Positions 28,827 through 37,411 of a stretch of 64,000 nt of DNA are shown in pieces. The notes beneath the pieces are model-generated. The model had not been told where the DNA came from, did no database searches, and saw only the letters and a list, made by a program, of their open reading frames with translations. The stretch is from Hymenobacter guriensis (GTDB lineage Bacteria > Bacteroidota > Bacteroidia > Cytophagales > Hymenobacteraceae). The position numbers and the translations under genes are program-made. The stretch is from the NCBI RefSeq assembly GCF_015773195.1, contig NZ_JADWYK010000016.1, forward strand, positions 62,001-126,000, read 5' to 3'. Position 1 is the first letter of the stretch, and each line of letters starts with the position of its first letter.

Positions 28827-29735
28827 TTAGATGGTGGAGGCCCGATTGATGACCCGCGACGGCACCGGCAGCACCAGTACCCGGGCCCCGTTCAACTCGC
28901 GCAGCGTCACCTCCAGGTAACCCCGGTCGGTCGCCGCGTAGAGCGGAATGGCGTAGGTCAGGTAGCCGGTGGTGCGGCCCGACACGACCTGGTTGGTCCC
29001 GCCACCCGAGGGGGCCAGCGGGCGGCGCGCTTCGTTCTTTTTCTTGGCCAGAAACTTCTTTTGGGCATTTTCCACCAGCTGGAAGTCGGTGAAATCGACA
29101 TTGTAGTCGATGGCCGAGTGGTTGATGACTTTGAAGCGCAGGTAGGTAAAGTCCCGGTCATTGCGCACGTTGGCCAGCGAGAGCACCAGGTCGTTGTCGA
29201 CCACGGCCACCGCCTGGTGCTCCTCCTTGGACTTGCGCAGCGCGGAGAGCTTGCCCTCCACCGCGGCTTTCTTTTCCCGCTCCTTGTCCAGTGCCAGCTC
29301 ATTTTCCGGCGCCGCGCCTGCCACAGAGCCAGCACCATTGCTCAAGCCCAGGGCCCCGTCTTTCTGAAAGTCGTAGAGCTGCAGCACGGGGCGGTTCACG
29401 TACACAAGCCGTCCCATCCAGTACTTGCTGCCGAAGCGGATGAGCATGGGGGTTGGCGGCGCGGCCTTGCGGCGGGCGCGCACAAACACGGCGTTGGCTT
29501 CAATCTTGACCAGGTAATTGTTGGCCATGCCCACGTCGACCAGCGACACGGGGCCGCTGAACACGAGGTAGGTGGTGGAACTGTCCGACACGGCCACGTC
29601 CAGCAACGTGGGCGCGCCGTGCACTGCGGAGGAAGACGGCCGCAGCAGGGCCGACGTGGCAGAAGTGGTTTGGGCTGAGCTGGCCGAGGCCAGCAGCACC
29701 GGCAGGCCCAGGGCCAGCAGAAGTTTAGACAACAT
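28827..29735 (-). CDS. traN: TraN, VirB9-like conjugation protein
   Basis: The 302-residue protein has a signal peptide (LLLALGLPVLLASASSAQ) followed by a VirB9/TraN N-terminal domain (STTYLVFSGPVSLVDVGMANNYLVKIEANAVFVRA). A charged helical segment (ELALDKEREKKAAVEGKLSA) and a C-terminal beta domain with FTYLRFKVINHSAIDYNVDF follow. TraN is the outer-membrane core component of Bacteroidota type IV secretion. It ends 13 bases before traM. Confidence 0.82.
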   Translation of the reverse strand: MLSKLLLALGLPVLLASASSAQTTSATSALLRPSSSAVHGAPTLLDVAVSDSSTTYLVFSGPVSLVDVGMANNYLVKIEANAVFVRARRKAAPPTPMLIRFGSKYWMGRLVYVNRPVLQLYDFQKDGALGLSNGAGSVAGAAPENELALDKEREKKAAVEGKLSALRKSKEEHQAVAVVDNDLVLSLANVRNDRDFTYLRFKVINHSAIDYNVDFTDFQLVENAQKKFLAKKKNEARRPLAPSGGGTNQVVSGRTTGYLTYAIPLYAATDRGYLEVTLRELNGARVLVLPVPSRVINRASTI

Positions 29736-29762
29736 AGGAATACGCTTTAGAAAGGAAGAGAC

Positions 29763-30527
29763 TTATTTGCCGGGCGCTGCAGGCGAGGCCTGACCAGGAG
29801 CCACGGGGGAGACCGGGGCGATGCCGGCGTCGGGAGCTCCGGCCCCCGCGCTACGCTGCGCTTCCTGCAGGGCGCGCTGCCGGTCGGCTTCCTGCTCTTT
29901 CAGGGCTTGCAGCTCCTCGCGCGACACCTGCGGGTTGTAGGGGATGTAGTCGAAGTTGGTAATCAGCAGGCCGTAGGGGTTGGCATCCGAGCGGTTGGTT
30001 TCCACCAGGTTAAACTTGGCGGCCAGCGGCAGGGGCTCCTTTTGCTCGCCCCCGATGAAAATGCGCTGCTTGATGTACACCCGGCCCGACCAGGGGCGGT
30101 GATTCATGTCCACGAGCACGCTGTCCACCGTCACCACGTTGCGGGCGGCGTAACGCTCGTAATTCTGCAGCACCTGACCCCGGGTGAACCCGTCGTAGAT
30201 GCGCCGACCCCCGCGACCTTCGATGAGCGGCAGCGCCGCATCCAGGTTGGTTTTGTAGGTGTACTGGTCGTGCCCGAACATGGTCAGCATGAAGTTGCGC
30301 ACCAGGTTGCGGGCCTCGTAGGCGGTGTGCGTTTCGGTGGTGGGCGCCGAGAGCGCGGCCACCGAGCCGGTTTGGCCGACCACGTACACGCGCCGGCCGC
30401 TGTTCTCGTAGGCCCGGTACACCAGGAATCCCGCCGCCAGCGCCACGAGCAGCAGGGCCAGCACGCTTCCCATGGCGAGGTTGCGCATGGTGGAGAAAGA
30501 GGTACTTAGGTTTTTGGCAGAATCCAT
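29763..30527 (-). CDS. traK: TraK, VirB8-like conjugation protein
   Basis: The 254-residue protein has an N-terminal membrane helix (about 17-38, MGSVLALLLVALAAGFLVYRA). A periplasmic VirB8-like region follows with TAYEARNLVRNFMLTMFGHDQYTY, and then ALPLIEGRGGRRIYDG, the usual TraK signature region. The C-terminal 50 residues are Gln/Ala/Pro-rich and probably disordered. It is the inner-membrane assembly factor of the T4SS. The normal TraK is about 200 residues; the tail explains the extra length. Confidence 0.85.
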   Translation of the reverse strand: MDSAKNLSTSFSTMRNLAMGSVLALLLVALAAGFLVYRAYENSGRRVYVVGQTGSVAALSAPTTETHTAYEARNLVRNFMLTMFGHDQYTYKTNLDAALPLIEGRGGRRIYDGFTRGQVLQNYERYAARNVVTVDSVLVDMNHRPWSGRVYIKQRIFIGGEQKEPLPLAAKFNLVETNRSDANPYGLLITNFDYIPYNPQVSREELQALKEQEADRQRALQEAQRSAGAGAPDAGIAPVSPVAPGQASPAAPGK

Positions 30528-30591
30528 AGCAAATGCGGGTTAAGTCATCAAGAGGGGTGTCGGAGGCCGGAATTTTCTTCGCCACGGCCCC

Positions 30592-31221
30592 TTATTTGGC
30601 CAGGGGCAGGGAGATTTGCAGGCCCCGGTAGGGGTAGGTTAGCAAGCCGGTGTCCTTACCGCCACCGGGTTTGGCATAGGTATAGAGCACCCCCTGAACC
30701 GTGACGGGCTGCGCGGGCCGCATCGGCACCACTTGGCCGCCCCGGTCGATGTCGCTGATGAAAAAGATGCGTAGCGAATCTTTGGTGGAGGGCAGTTGCA
30801 GCTTGCCGATACTGGGCTTGCTCTTGCCATAGCCGGTGGGCTTCCAGCGCAGCGTGGCCGCAAAGGGGATGCGGTAGCCGGGTCCAACTTTGGGATAGCC
30901 CCGCTGGGCGCTGCGCAAGCCGGCGGGCAAGGCGAGGATGGCCGGTACTGGGGCTTGGCTGGTGACCGAAACCAGCTCCAGGTACCCTTCTTCAGGCAGC
31001 ATCTGGGCCACCCCGGGCGCTACGTTCAGCGCCGACGCGGGCAGGGCCGGAGGCAACGTAGTGGCTGCTTTCCAAGCATCCGCTTTGGCTTGCTCAGCGG
31101 GGCTGTTGGCGCTGGTTTGCAGGGCGTCGACAAGTTGCGTGGCCGACTTTTCCTCCTGGGATTGGCAGGCGCTGGCCAAACCTAGAGCGAGTAGGGCCAA
31201 GTAACGGGTTGAATGGTTCAT
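30592..31221 (-). CDS. Lipoprotein encoded in the tra operon, function unknown
   Basis: The 209-residue product has a lipobox (LALGLASACQSQ) and an N-terminal Ala/Gln/Ser-rich linker. A beta-rich domain follows (YLELVSVTSQAPVPAILALP, YRIPFAATLRWKPTGYG, DSLRIFFISDIDRGGQVVPM). It occupies the slot between traJ and traK and has no obvious counterpart in the CTnDOT gene order. Being a lipoprotein next to VirB8/VirB9-like genes, it could act as the VirB7-type outer-membrane partner. This is inference, and the protein is larger than typical VirB7. Confidence 0.55.
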   Translation of the reverse strand: MNHSTRYLALLALGLASACQSQEEKSATQLVDALQTSANSPAEQAKADAWKAATTLPPALPASALNVAPGVAQMLPEEGYLELVSVTSQAPVPAILALPAGLRSAQRGYPKVGPGYRIPFAATLRWKPTGYGKSKPSIGKLQLPSTKDSLRIFFISDIDRGGQVVPMRPAQPVTVQGVLYTYAKPGGGKDTGLLTYPYRGLQISLPLAK

Positions 31222-31240
31222 CGGAAAAAAGAGGGATTGG

Positions 31241-32356
31241 TTAAACCGTCCACAGCCCGGAGGGGCGTTGTCGGTAAGTAGGGTTTAGCGCGTCCGACAT
31301 GGTGATGGTGGGCAGGCCCGCCGAGGCCGAGCTGCCGCCACTCGGTGCCGGTGTTCCGCCGCCAGAGCTGCCACCACCATCACCGCCGCCGCCCGCGCTG
31401 CCGCTGGCCGCTTTGCTGCCACCGCCCATGGCCCGGCCGATGGCGCCGGATACGCCGTGTCCGCCGCCGTTCATGCCCGCCGATACGCCGGCCCCCGCCG
31501 CGGCCGCCGAAGCGGCCATGCCCACCACCGAGCCCACAAAGCTTTGTGCGGCCGAGGAGCCGATGATGAGGCTAGTCAGGTAGGGCACCATGAGGTAGAG
31601 CATGATAAAGGCGACCGACACCACCAGCTGCTTGGTGTCCTGCTCGACGGCCGCGGGCCCCGCGAACACCCCGCCGAACGTGGTATTGGAGGCCGTGTAG
31701 TAGGTGTAGAGCAAATCAAGCAGGGCAAACGAGAGCCCCCAGAACTGCACGGCCAGGAAGTTTTGCAGCCACTTCATCGCCAGCTGGCCGAAGGAAGGAA
31801 TCACCGAGAGGCAGATAGAGATGGGGCCGCAGACGAACAGGAACCCGAGAATGAACTGTTGGATGAACTGCATGATTTGCCTAATCAGCAGCACCACTTC
31901 CCCGGTCACCAGTTGCAGCAGGATGTTGGTTAAGCTGAACGAGGTGATGGTTTTCAGCAGGTTGCTGATTTCGTCCACCCCTTGCTCGACCACCGTTTTC
32001 TGCGAGAGGGTCTCGGCGCTGCTGATGGTCGCGCCCAGCGCCGAGGCAGCCGTCGAGCCGTCCGGGGTGGCAAAGAGCCGGGTGAAATTGGCGACCCCCG
32101 AGCTGAGCGTGTCAATCAGCTCCTTATAGAAGAAGAGCAGGAAGAATATCCACACGGCCTTGAGGATGGGCCCCCAGTCCATGGAGAGCCCATGGCCCGA
32201 GAGAAAGCCGCGCCCGACCGTGTAGAGTAAGGCAATGAGCATGAAGGTGGGCGTGATGAAGCGGCAGGCGCGCAGCACGATTTGCAGGGTCTGGTCGCAG
32301 GCGCTCAGAAACGTCGGGTCGGCCCCGTAGGCGACCATTAGGTAGCAGCCGCTCAT
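31241..32356 (-). CDS. traJ: TraJ, VirB6-like polytopic conjugation protein
   Basis: The 371-residue protein has several hydrophobic helices (FITPTFMLIALLYTVGRGFL, AVWIFFLLFFYKELIDTLSS, LVTGEVVLLIRQIMQFIQQF, AFIMLYLMVPYLTSLIIGSS). A Gly/Ser-rich tail starts at about residue 290, with runs such as SGSAGGGGDGGGSSGGG. This is the TraJ/VirB6 layout of Bacteroides-type systems. The start overlaps the traG stop by 4 bases (ATGA), which indicates translational coupling. Confidence 0.85.
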   Translation of the reverse strand: MSGCYLMVAYGADPTFLSACDQTLQIVLRACRFITPTFMLIALLYTVGRGFLSGHGLSMDWGPILKAVWIFFLLFFYKELIDTLSSGVANFTRLFATPDGSTAASALGATISSAETLSQKTVVEQGVDEISNLLKTITSFSLTNILLQLVTGEVVLLIRQIMQFIQQFILGFLFVCGPISICLSVIPSFGQLAMKWLQNFLAVQFWGLSFALLDLLYTYYTASNTTFGGVFAGPAAVEQDTKQLVVSVAFIMLYLMVPYLTSLIIGSSAAQSFVGSVVGMAASAAAAGAGVSAGMNGGGHGVSGAIGRAMGGGSKAASGSAGGGGDGGGSSGGGTPAPSGGSSASAGLPTITMSDALNPTYRQRPSGLWTV

Positions 32357-34968
32357 TTGGCCAGTACGCCCGTGCGGGCCTGTTTATCTTCCACGAACTG
32401 GTCCACCGCGTAGTCCAGGCGCTGCACCTTGACGGGCTCGTACTGCGGGTTTCCATCGGCGTCCAACTGCAGCCGGCCGCTCTTGTCGAGCACCGGCTTG
32501 CGGTTGGTCTGCTGGTAGAACTTGACCAGCTTGTTGAGGTAGTTGCGCTCCACGGGCTTGGAGGTGAGAATAGCATCGAGCTGGGGCGAGGCTTCCACTC
32601 CGAATATCTTGCCCTTGGCGCCCTGCTTGATAAAGATTTCGCGCAGCGCATCCGTGGAGCGCACCGACTTAATCAAATCCATCTCGTGCCCGGTCAAACC
32701 CAGCGGGGGCTGCAGCTGGGCCAGCGAGTCGGGGTTGACGTGGCGCAGGATAATCTTGGTAGCCGAGTTGTTGATGATGGCCGGCCCAATCTTGCTGCTG
32801 GTAATCTCGGTGATGCCCTGGGTGATGATGGTCACCGAGCCGTTGGTTTTGCGGATGGTGCGGTACATCGACTCGATGAATTCTGAAAGCACCCCCGAGA
32901 GCATGGTCCAGGCCTCGTCCAGGGCGATGTACTTGATGTCGTCGGGGAACTTGCGGAACAAGTCCAGCGAGAGCTCGGTGATGAGCATGGCCACCACCGG
33001 GTAGAGGTCGGGGTCGGCCTGCACCTTGGCCAGGTCAAAGCAGATGAGCCGGTACTCGCTCAAATCCACGTCGCGCCGGGCGTTAAGCACCCGCTCGTAG
33101 CGGCCGCCGCTGATGTACTGGCCCAGCACCAGGAAGAACTGGTGCATGTCGATGTACTTCAGGTTTTTCTGGTACTGCCGGCGCGCTCCGTCCAGTGGGT
33201 CAGCTTCTTGCCCTTCTCCGGGTACAGCCACGGGCTTCTGCATTTCGTGGTCGAACTGCTCGACGAACTTATAAAAGCTTTCCATTCCCGGAAACTCCTC
33301 GTCCTTCTGATTCAGGCGGTCGCTCTCGTTCAGGCAGGTGTAGTACTCAATCAGAAAGCGGCTCAGAATGGTCCGCTCCGACTTATCTAGGCCGGTATCC
33401 TTGCCGCCCTTCCAGAGGGCTGCGAGCAGGGCCAAGTGGAAGTTGGTTTTCTCGTCGTTGTAGAGCCACTTGCCCGAAGCGTCGCGCGGCACGATGAAGG
33501 GATTGAACTCAATCGGCCGGGCAGGGTCGTACTCGAAGTAGGTGTTGTCGAAGTCCTCGCCGTTGAGCGACTGCAGCACGTTGCGGTAGGTTCCGCCCAC
33601 GTCCATGATAATCTGACGGGCTCCTTTTTCGAAGCGCTGCACAATCAGGTTGCCGAAGGTGTAGCTCTTGCCCGAGCCCGAAGGCCCGATGACGATGGCG
33701 TTCTGGTTGTCCAGGGCCGTGTTAAAGAGGTTCACTTGCACCAGATTCCTAAACCGGTCGGTGAGGTACTCCCCTACCGGGTCAGTCTTATAAGTGGCCG
33801 TCCAGTGCGTGTAGCAGGCGCCGCGGTCGGCGGTGCTCGTCAGCCAGCGGTCCGGCACCTGGTAGGCGTTGCCCGGTAGCAGGCCAAAGAACACCGGCAG
33901 GGCCAAGTAGCTTTCCACCACGCTTTCTGTGCCGAACATGTACCGGAACGCCGCCGTGGCCTTTTCGACGTTTTCACGCCGGCTGTTGTCGTTGGTGTCC
34001 CAGAGTAGCAGCGAGAGGTGCAGGCCCACAATCTGCTTGTTTTCAGCCCGCACTTCAGCTGTGAACTCCTCGACTTCCGCGGCCCGTAGCGCATTGTCCT
34101 GGGTGGAAAGAAACGAGAGCGAGGCATTGAGCTTGCGGTCGGTATCCAGGCTGCTGAGCTCGGCGCGGGTGTCCTGCACGAGCAGAGCCTGCGTCAGCAC
34201 GTGGGGGCACTGCAGTACATGGGTGAGCGGGTAGAGCATGGGCGCGGTGACCCCGTAGCTGTTCTTGACCGCCGCGTGGGCCTCGCTGCCCTGGCCCACC
34301 ATCGAGAGGATGTTGACCTTGTGCTCGCCCACGCTGAGCGTGCCCAGGTCGTTGCCGATTTCGCGCTCCTGCCTCGTGGGCTGGCCATCGAAATTGAGGT
34401 TGAAGTACTGCAAATAAAGCTGGTGCATCTCGCGGCTGCTCAGGCGCTCAAACGCCACGCCACCCAGGTTTTTAAGGCCTTGGGTAAATTCCACGGCGCT
34501 GGCCTCGGCCACCCCCAGGGTTTGCACAAGCTGCGCGAAGGGATTCTTGATGAGGGCTTCTCCGGCACGGGCCACCAAGGCATTCACGGCATTGGTCCGG
34601 GTGGTTTTCACCGCGACTGGGGCGAAGGAGAGGAAGAGGTAGGACTTCTGGAACAAGACCAGCCGCTCGAAGAAGTGCTTGTTCATCTTGCCCTCGAAGT
34701 AGGTCTGCTGCGTTTTGTCTTCGCGGTAGGGCCGGTCGTAGTAGACGTCCGTCTTCTGCACGATGGTGCCCACGGGGAGCGGGCGCAGCACGCCCACCAG
34801 CGCGGTTTGGAAGGCGTCGTAGTCTTCGACCGTCCAGCTTTCCATTTCGGCCGGCTCAATCACGAAGCCCACGGCGACACGGCCATCCTTGAAGACCACC
34901 TTGTTTTCTTCAAAGGAATGCACCGGCATCACCGCGTTAAACGCGGTTGTTTTGGGTGTTTTTGCCAT
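32353..34968 (-). CDS. traG: TraG, VirB4-like conjugation ATPase
   Basis: The 871-residue protein contains Walker A GPSGSGKSYT at about residue 430 and Walker B YIALDEAWTML at about 680. The conserved VirB4 C-terminal region with TQGITEITSS and an N-terminal domain (ENKVVFKDGRVAVGFVIEP) typical of Bacteroidota TraG are also present. It powers pilus assembly and substrate transfer at the inner membrane. Its first 32 bases overlap the DUF4133 gene, and its last 4 overlap traJ. All motifs are intact. Confidence 0.92.
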   Translation of the reverse strand: MAKTPKTTAFNAVMPVHSFEENKVVFKDGRVAVGFVIEPAEMESWTVEDYDAFQTALVGVLRPLPVGTIVQKTDVYYDRPYREDKTQQTYFEGKMNKHFFERLVLFQKSYLFLSFAPVAVKTTRTNAVNALVARAGEALIKNPFAQLVQTLGVAEASAVEFTQGLKNLGGVAFERLSSREMHQLYLQYFNLNFDGQPTRQEREIGNDLGTLSVGEHKVNILSMVGQGSEAHAAVKNSYGVTAPMLYPLTHVLQCPHVLTQALLVQDTRAELSSLDTDRKLNASLSFLSTQDNALRAAEVEEFTAEVRAENKQIVGLHLSLLLWDTNDNSRRENVEKATAAFRYMFGTESVVESYLALPVFFGLLPGNAYQVPDRWLTSTADRGACYTHWTATYKTDPVGEYLTDRFRNLVQVNLFNTALDNQNAIVIGPSGSGKSYTFGNLIVQRFEKGARQIIMDVGGTYRNVLQSLNGEDFDNTYFEYDPARPIEFNPFIVPRDASGKWLYNDEKTNFHLALLAALWKGGKDTGLDKSERTILSRFLIEYYTCLNESDRLNQKDEEFPGMESFYKFVEQFDHEMQKPVAVPGEGQEADPLDGARRQYQKNLKYIDMHQFFLVLGQYISGGRYERVLNARRDVDLSEYRLICFDLAKVQADPDLYPVVAMLITELSLDLFRKFPDDIKYIALDEAWTMLSGVLSEFIESMYRTIRKTNGSVTIITQGITEITSSKIGPAIINNSATKIILRHVNPDSLAQLQPPLGLTGHEMDLIKSVRSTDALREIFIKQGAKGKIFGVEASPQLDAILTSKPVERNYLNKLVKFYQQTNRKPVLDKSGRLQLDADGNPQYEPVKVQRLDYAVDQFVEDKQARTGVLAK

Positions 34969-35263
34969 GAGCGGGAAGAGGTAATGGCCCCACCGCCAGG
35001 CGGCGGGGCTGAATGAAGGTGTAGGAGAGCCACCCCATCAAAAAGCCGGGCGCTTGGGTTCGGGTGAGGTAGCGCAGGCCCAGGAGGAGGCCGATTTCCG
35101 CCAGGATGACCAGCAGGTAGACCAGGCGCGGAATCTTGACCGCCATGCCCAGAAAGCCCAGCAGCAGCACCGAGCCGATGAACAGGCCCACCAGCAGGCC
35201 AAGGTCTTGCAGGTTCATGCCTAGCACCTGAGCGGGCCGCTCGATGGATTTATAGGAGCGCAT
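34937..35263 (-). CDS. traF: TraF/DUF4133, VirB3-like membrane protein
   Basis: The 108-residue protein starts MRSYKSIERPAQVLGMNLQDL, the DUF4133 opening. Two adjacent membrane helices follow (LGLLVGLFIGSVLLLGFLG and LVYLLVILAEIGLLLGL), then FIQPRRL. The family corresponds to VirB3 and is always next to the VirB4-like ATPase gene, as here. The C-terminal 15 residues are encoded by bases shared with the traG start in another frame. Confidence 0.82.
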   Translation of the reverse strand: MRSYKSIERPAQVLGMNLQDLGLLVGLFIGSVLLLGFLGMAVKIPRLVYLLVILAEIGLLLGLRYLTRTQAPGFLMGWLSYTFIQPRRLAVGPLPLPAHGKNTQNNRV

Positions 35264-35272
35264 GGCCGCGGC

Positions 35273-35686
35273 TTAGTTGGTCAAGCCCCCGCCTTCGCTG
35301 CCGCCCACGGCACTCACCAGGTCGTCCTTGAAGAGCTGGAAGCCGAACCAGAGCAGCACCCCGCCCACGAGCCAGCCCAAGGAGCCCAGCGCGTCGGGGG
35401 AGCCTTGGATAAACTTCATCACCACCCGAATCAGGCCGATAATGAGGATGATGGCGAAAATGACCTGCACGATGCCAATCACCTTTTCCTTAACCTGCGT
35501 GAGCGCCGCTTCGGCGCTTTGGGCCCGGGCCGCGCTGGTCGAGAGGGCCAGCACCGTCAGCAGCGCGTAGCCGCGCTGCTCCAGCTTGGAGGGTTGGTAG
35601 GTCTGGCCGGCCGCCAGCAGATTCAGGCCGTGGGCGGCGGCAGTAGTCGCGCCGCGGCGCAGGGAGGTGAACAGGGGTGTTTGCAT
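35273..35686 (-). CDS. traE: TraE/DUF4134, VirB2-like pilin candidate
   Basis: The 137-residue product has a long N-terminal leader ending in a signal-like segment (YALLTVLALSTSAARAQ). The mature DUF4134 core follows: a helix (VIGIVQVIFAIILIIGLIRVV), FIQGSPDALGSLGWLVGGVLLWFGFQ and an end rich in Gly. DUF4134 proteins are the VirB2/pilin-type components of Bacteroidota conjugation. The 55-residue leader is unusually long, and an internal start nearer the signal peptide is possible, though no suitable ATG is obvious. Confidence 0.8.
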   Translation of the reverse strand: MQTPLFTSLRRGATTAAAHGLNLLAAGQTYQPSKLEQRGYALLTVLALSTSAARAQSAEAALTQVKEKVIGIVQVIFAIILIIGLIRVVMKFIQGSPDALGSLGWLVGGVLLWFGFQLFKDDLVSAVGGSEGGGLTN

Positions 35687-35739
35687 GGAAAAAGTAGGAG
35701 GGTGAAAAGGTGAATAGGGTGAGTGTAAAGGCGCGCGCC

Positions 35740-36237
35740 TCAGGCAGTGGCGGGTGCGGAGCGCTGGTTTTCCAGCGCCTCATTCATCACCAGGCGCATT
35801 TTGGCCCGCCGCTCGGCGGCGGTCAGCTCCACGCCGCGGTTGTGCGCGTCGGTCGCCGTGGGCGCCGGGGCCGTGATGTAGTTGTGCTTGGCGCCTTCGG
35901 GCAGCAGGCCCGCTTCGGCCGTAGCCGCGGGAGCCTGGTCTTCGGCCTGACTTTCATCTGTGATTGACGCGGCCGCTTCCATCGGGGCGTCCGTTGGGGC
36001 TGCTTCCGATTCTGTTTCCGTCACATCGGCCGCCGGGGCTGGTGCGGGAGGTGCTTGCGGCGGCGCATCCTGGAAGTCGGCCAGCCGATAGTGCCGGGTG
36101 CGCAGCGAGGCGTGGTTGCCGTCGAGCGCGGGCGGGGCTAGGGCGCTGCCAGCGCCAGCCGGCATAGCGTAGCGCCACCAAAGCCCGCCCAGGGCTACTA
36201 GGAGCAGAAAGAGCACCAACCACAGCATGGGTTTCAA
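35740..36237 (-). CDS. Membrane-anchored hypothetical protein, first gene of the tra operon
   Basis: The 165-residue protein has an N-terminal membrane helix (residues 4-22, MLWLVLFLLLVALGGLWWRY). The rest is Ala/Pro/Glu-rich, low-complexity and acidic (VTETESEAAPTDAPMEAAAS), ending in a short conserved-looking helix (TAAERRAKMRLVMNEALENQ). I recognise no family. It is the first gene after the divergent control region at 36238-36448 and precedes the pilin-like gene by about 50 bases. Confidence 0.6.
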   Translation of the reverse strand: MKPMLWLVLFLLLVALGGLWWRYAMPAGAGSALAPPALDGNHASLRTRHYRLADFQDAPPQAPPAPAPAADVTETESEAAPTDAPMEAAASITDESQAEDQAPAATAEAGLLPEGAKHNYITAPAPTATDAHNRGVELTAAERRAKMRLVMNEALENQRSAPATA

Positions 36238-36272
36238 GCAACAGGTCGAAGTTTTTTATGAGCAATTGCGGC

Positions 36273-36300
36273 AACTATACGGAGCACTTCCGTATAAGTT
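36273..36300. promoter_or_regulatory. Near-perfect inverted repeat at the tra operon head
   Basis: AACTATACGGA (36273-36283) and TCCGTATAAGTT (36289-36300) are complementary apart from one extra base, with a 5-base spacer. It lies 36 bases upstream of the first tra-operon gene, in the gap before the divergent small genes. A dimeric repressor site is the simplest reading. Confidence 0.55.
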
Positions 36301-36448
36301 CTGCTTTAGGAGAAGTTTTGAAGCAGCTACGCCGAAGCTTTATGGGTGTTCTCGCCCCGGAGCCGACGTGGTTAAATGCCCGCAGCAAGTGCGGTAGTGC
36401 AGACGGCCGGCTGGTTTGCTACCTTGCGCGCCCTCCAATTGCTGCTGC

Positions 36449-36868
36449 ATGAACACTTCTATTCCCACTCCCCCGGCTACCACCCCAGTAGAGCCGGTCA
36501 ATGCGGGCTTTCCTGACCCCGCGCTCATCGTTTCCTATGCCACCGTTCTGCGCTACATCCGCCACCGCCTCAACACGCTATTGCACGGGCAGCTCAAGCC
36601 CTGGGCCCAGCAGCACAAGTTCAACTACGCCCGGCTGATTGAAATCAAAAAGCTGGAGGAGGAAACCCAGGCCGTGCTCTTGCAGCGGCTGATGACTCAC
36701 TTCCAGTTTCCCACTGAGCTGCTGCGCATCATCGTGCACCAGTCGCGCCGCCACTTTTTCCTGTTCACCTCGCCCGACAGCCTGACCCGCTTCAAGGCCG
36801 AGCTCAACCTCTTCGACAACCCACCCTTCGACGCCCCGGCGCCACCTACCACTTCATCCCCTAACTAG
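36449..36868 (+). CDS. Small conserved hypothetical protein, paralogue 1 of a tandem pair
   Basis: The 139-residue product (MNTSIPTPPA...) has a Pro-rich start and a helical body: PDPALIVSYATVLRYIRHRL, HGQLKPWAQQHKFNYARLIE, LLQRLMTHFQFPTELLRIIV and a C-terminal HHFFLFTSPDSLTRFKAELN-like part. It aligns along its length with the next protein (36914-37312) at P(D/N)PAL, RY, HG.L, F.F.TEL and FLF/YLF. The middle could form a helix-turn-helix, so a regulator of the adjacent tra operon is possible. No database family is claimed. The start at 36449 is the first ATG after the pyrimidine-rich leader. Confidence 0.6.
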   Translation: MNTSIPTPPATTPVEPVNAGFPDPALIVSYATVLRYIRHRLNTLLHGQLKPWAQQHKFNYARLIEIKKLEEETQAVLLQRLMTHFQFPTELLRIIVHQSRRHFFLFTSPDSLTRFKAELNLFDNPPFDAPAPPTTSSPN

Positions 36869-36913
36869 CGGAAAGGCCCTGGAGCCTAACCGCTCCACGT
36901 TGCTCTTTTCCCT

Positions 36914-37312
36914 ATGCCTGCTTCCGTTGCTTCCCGCCGCCCGGCCAGCAAACCTGCGACTACCCCGGCCGCTCTGGGCCCCCAGCTGCCTAATCCGGCC
37001 CTGGCCATAGCCTATGACGAGGCCCGGCGCTACGTGCAGCTGCGACTGCGCAGCCTGCCCCACGGGGGCCTGCGGTCCACCTGCACCGCCTTTGGCTTTC
37101 CCTACACAACCAGCGTGGGCCTGAAAACCGGCAGCCTGCAGCGCGAAGAGTACCGTCTGGTGCAGAAGCACCTGCGCGTGTTCGGCTTCGAGACCGAGCT
37201 GGTGCGCCTGTACGTGAACGGCCAGCTCTGCGAGCACTACCTCTTTGCTGACGCCGCCCTGCTCGCGACCCTGCGCGAGCAGCTGGCCGCCCACGAGCAG
37301 CTAGTCAGCTAG
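36914..37312 (+). CDS. Small conserved hypothetical protein, paralogue 2 of a tandem pair
   Basis: The 132-residue product (MPASVASRRPASK...) has a basic Ala/Pro-rich N-terminus followed by PNPALAIAYDEARRYVQLRL, HGGLRSTCTAFGFPYTTSVG, EYRLVQKHLRVFGFETELVR and HYLFADAALLATLREQL. These match the motifs of the preceding gene in order and spacing. The two are diverged duplicates in tandem. It lies 45 bases after the first copy and 99 bases before the Toprim gene. Function unknown; a DNA-binding role in transfer control is a guess from position. Confidence 0.6.
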   Translation: MPASVASRRPASKPATTPAALGPQLPNPALAIAYDEARRYVQLRLRSLPHGGLRSTCTAFGFPYTTSVGLKTGSLQREEYRLVQKHLRVFGFETELVRLYVNGQLCEHYLFADAALLATLREQLAAHEQLVS

Positions 37313-37411
37313 CCGCCCCTCCCCTGTTGCCTTCCGGCCAGTCTTCTGGCTCTTATTCCCGCCCCGGACTCCGGCGGCGCGGCTGGTTTGTACCCCTTCC
37401 TTTCCCTTTCT

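Noticed and set aside
36258..36452. 64-codon plus-strand frame that ends with an ATGA overlap to the next gene
   Set aside because: It runs through the inverted repeat and the divergent tra promoter region, has no recognisable domain, and its composition looks non-coding. The overlap is likely chance.
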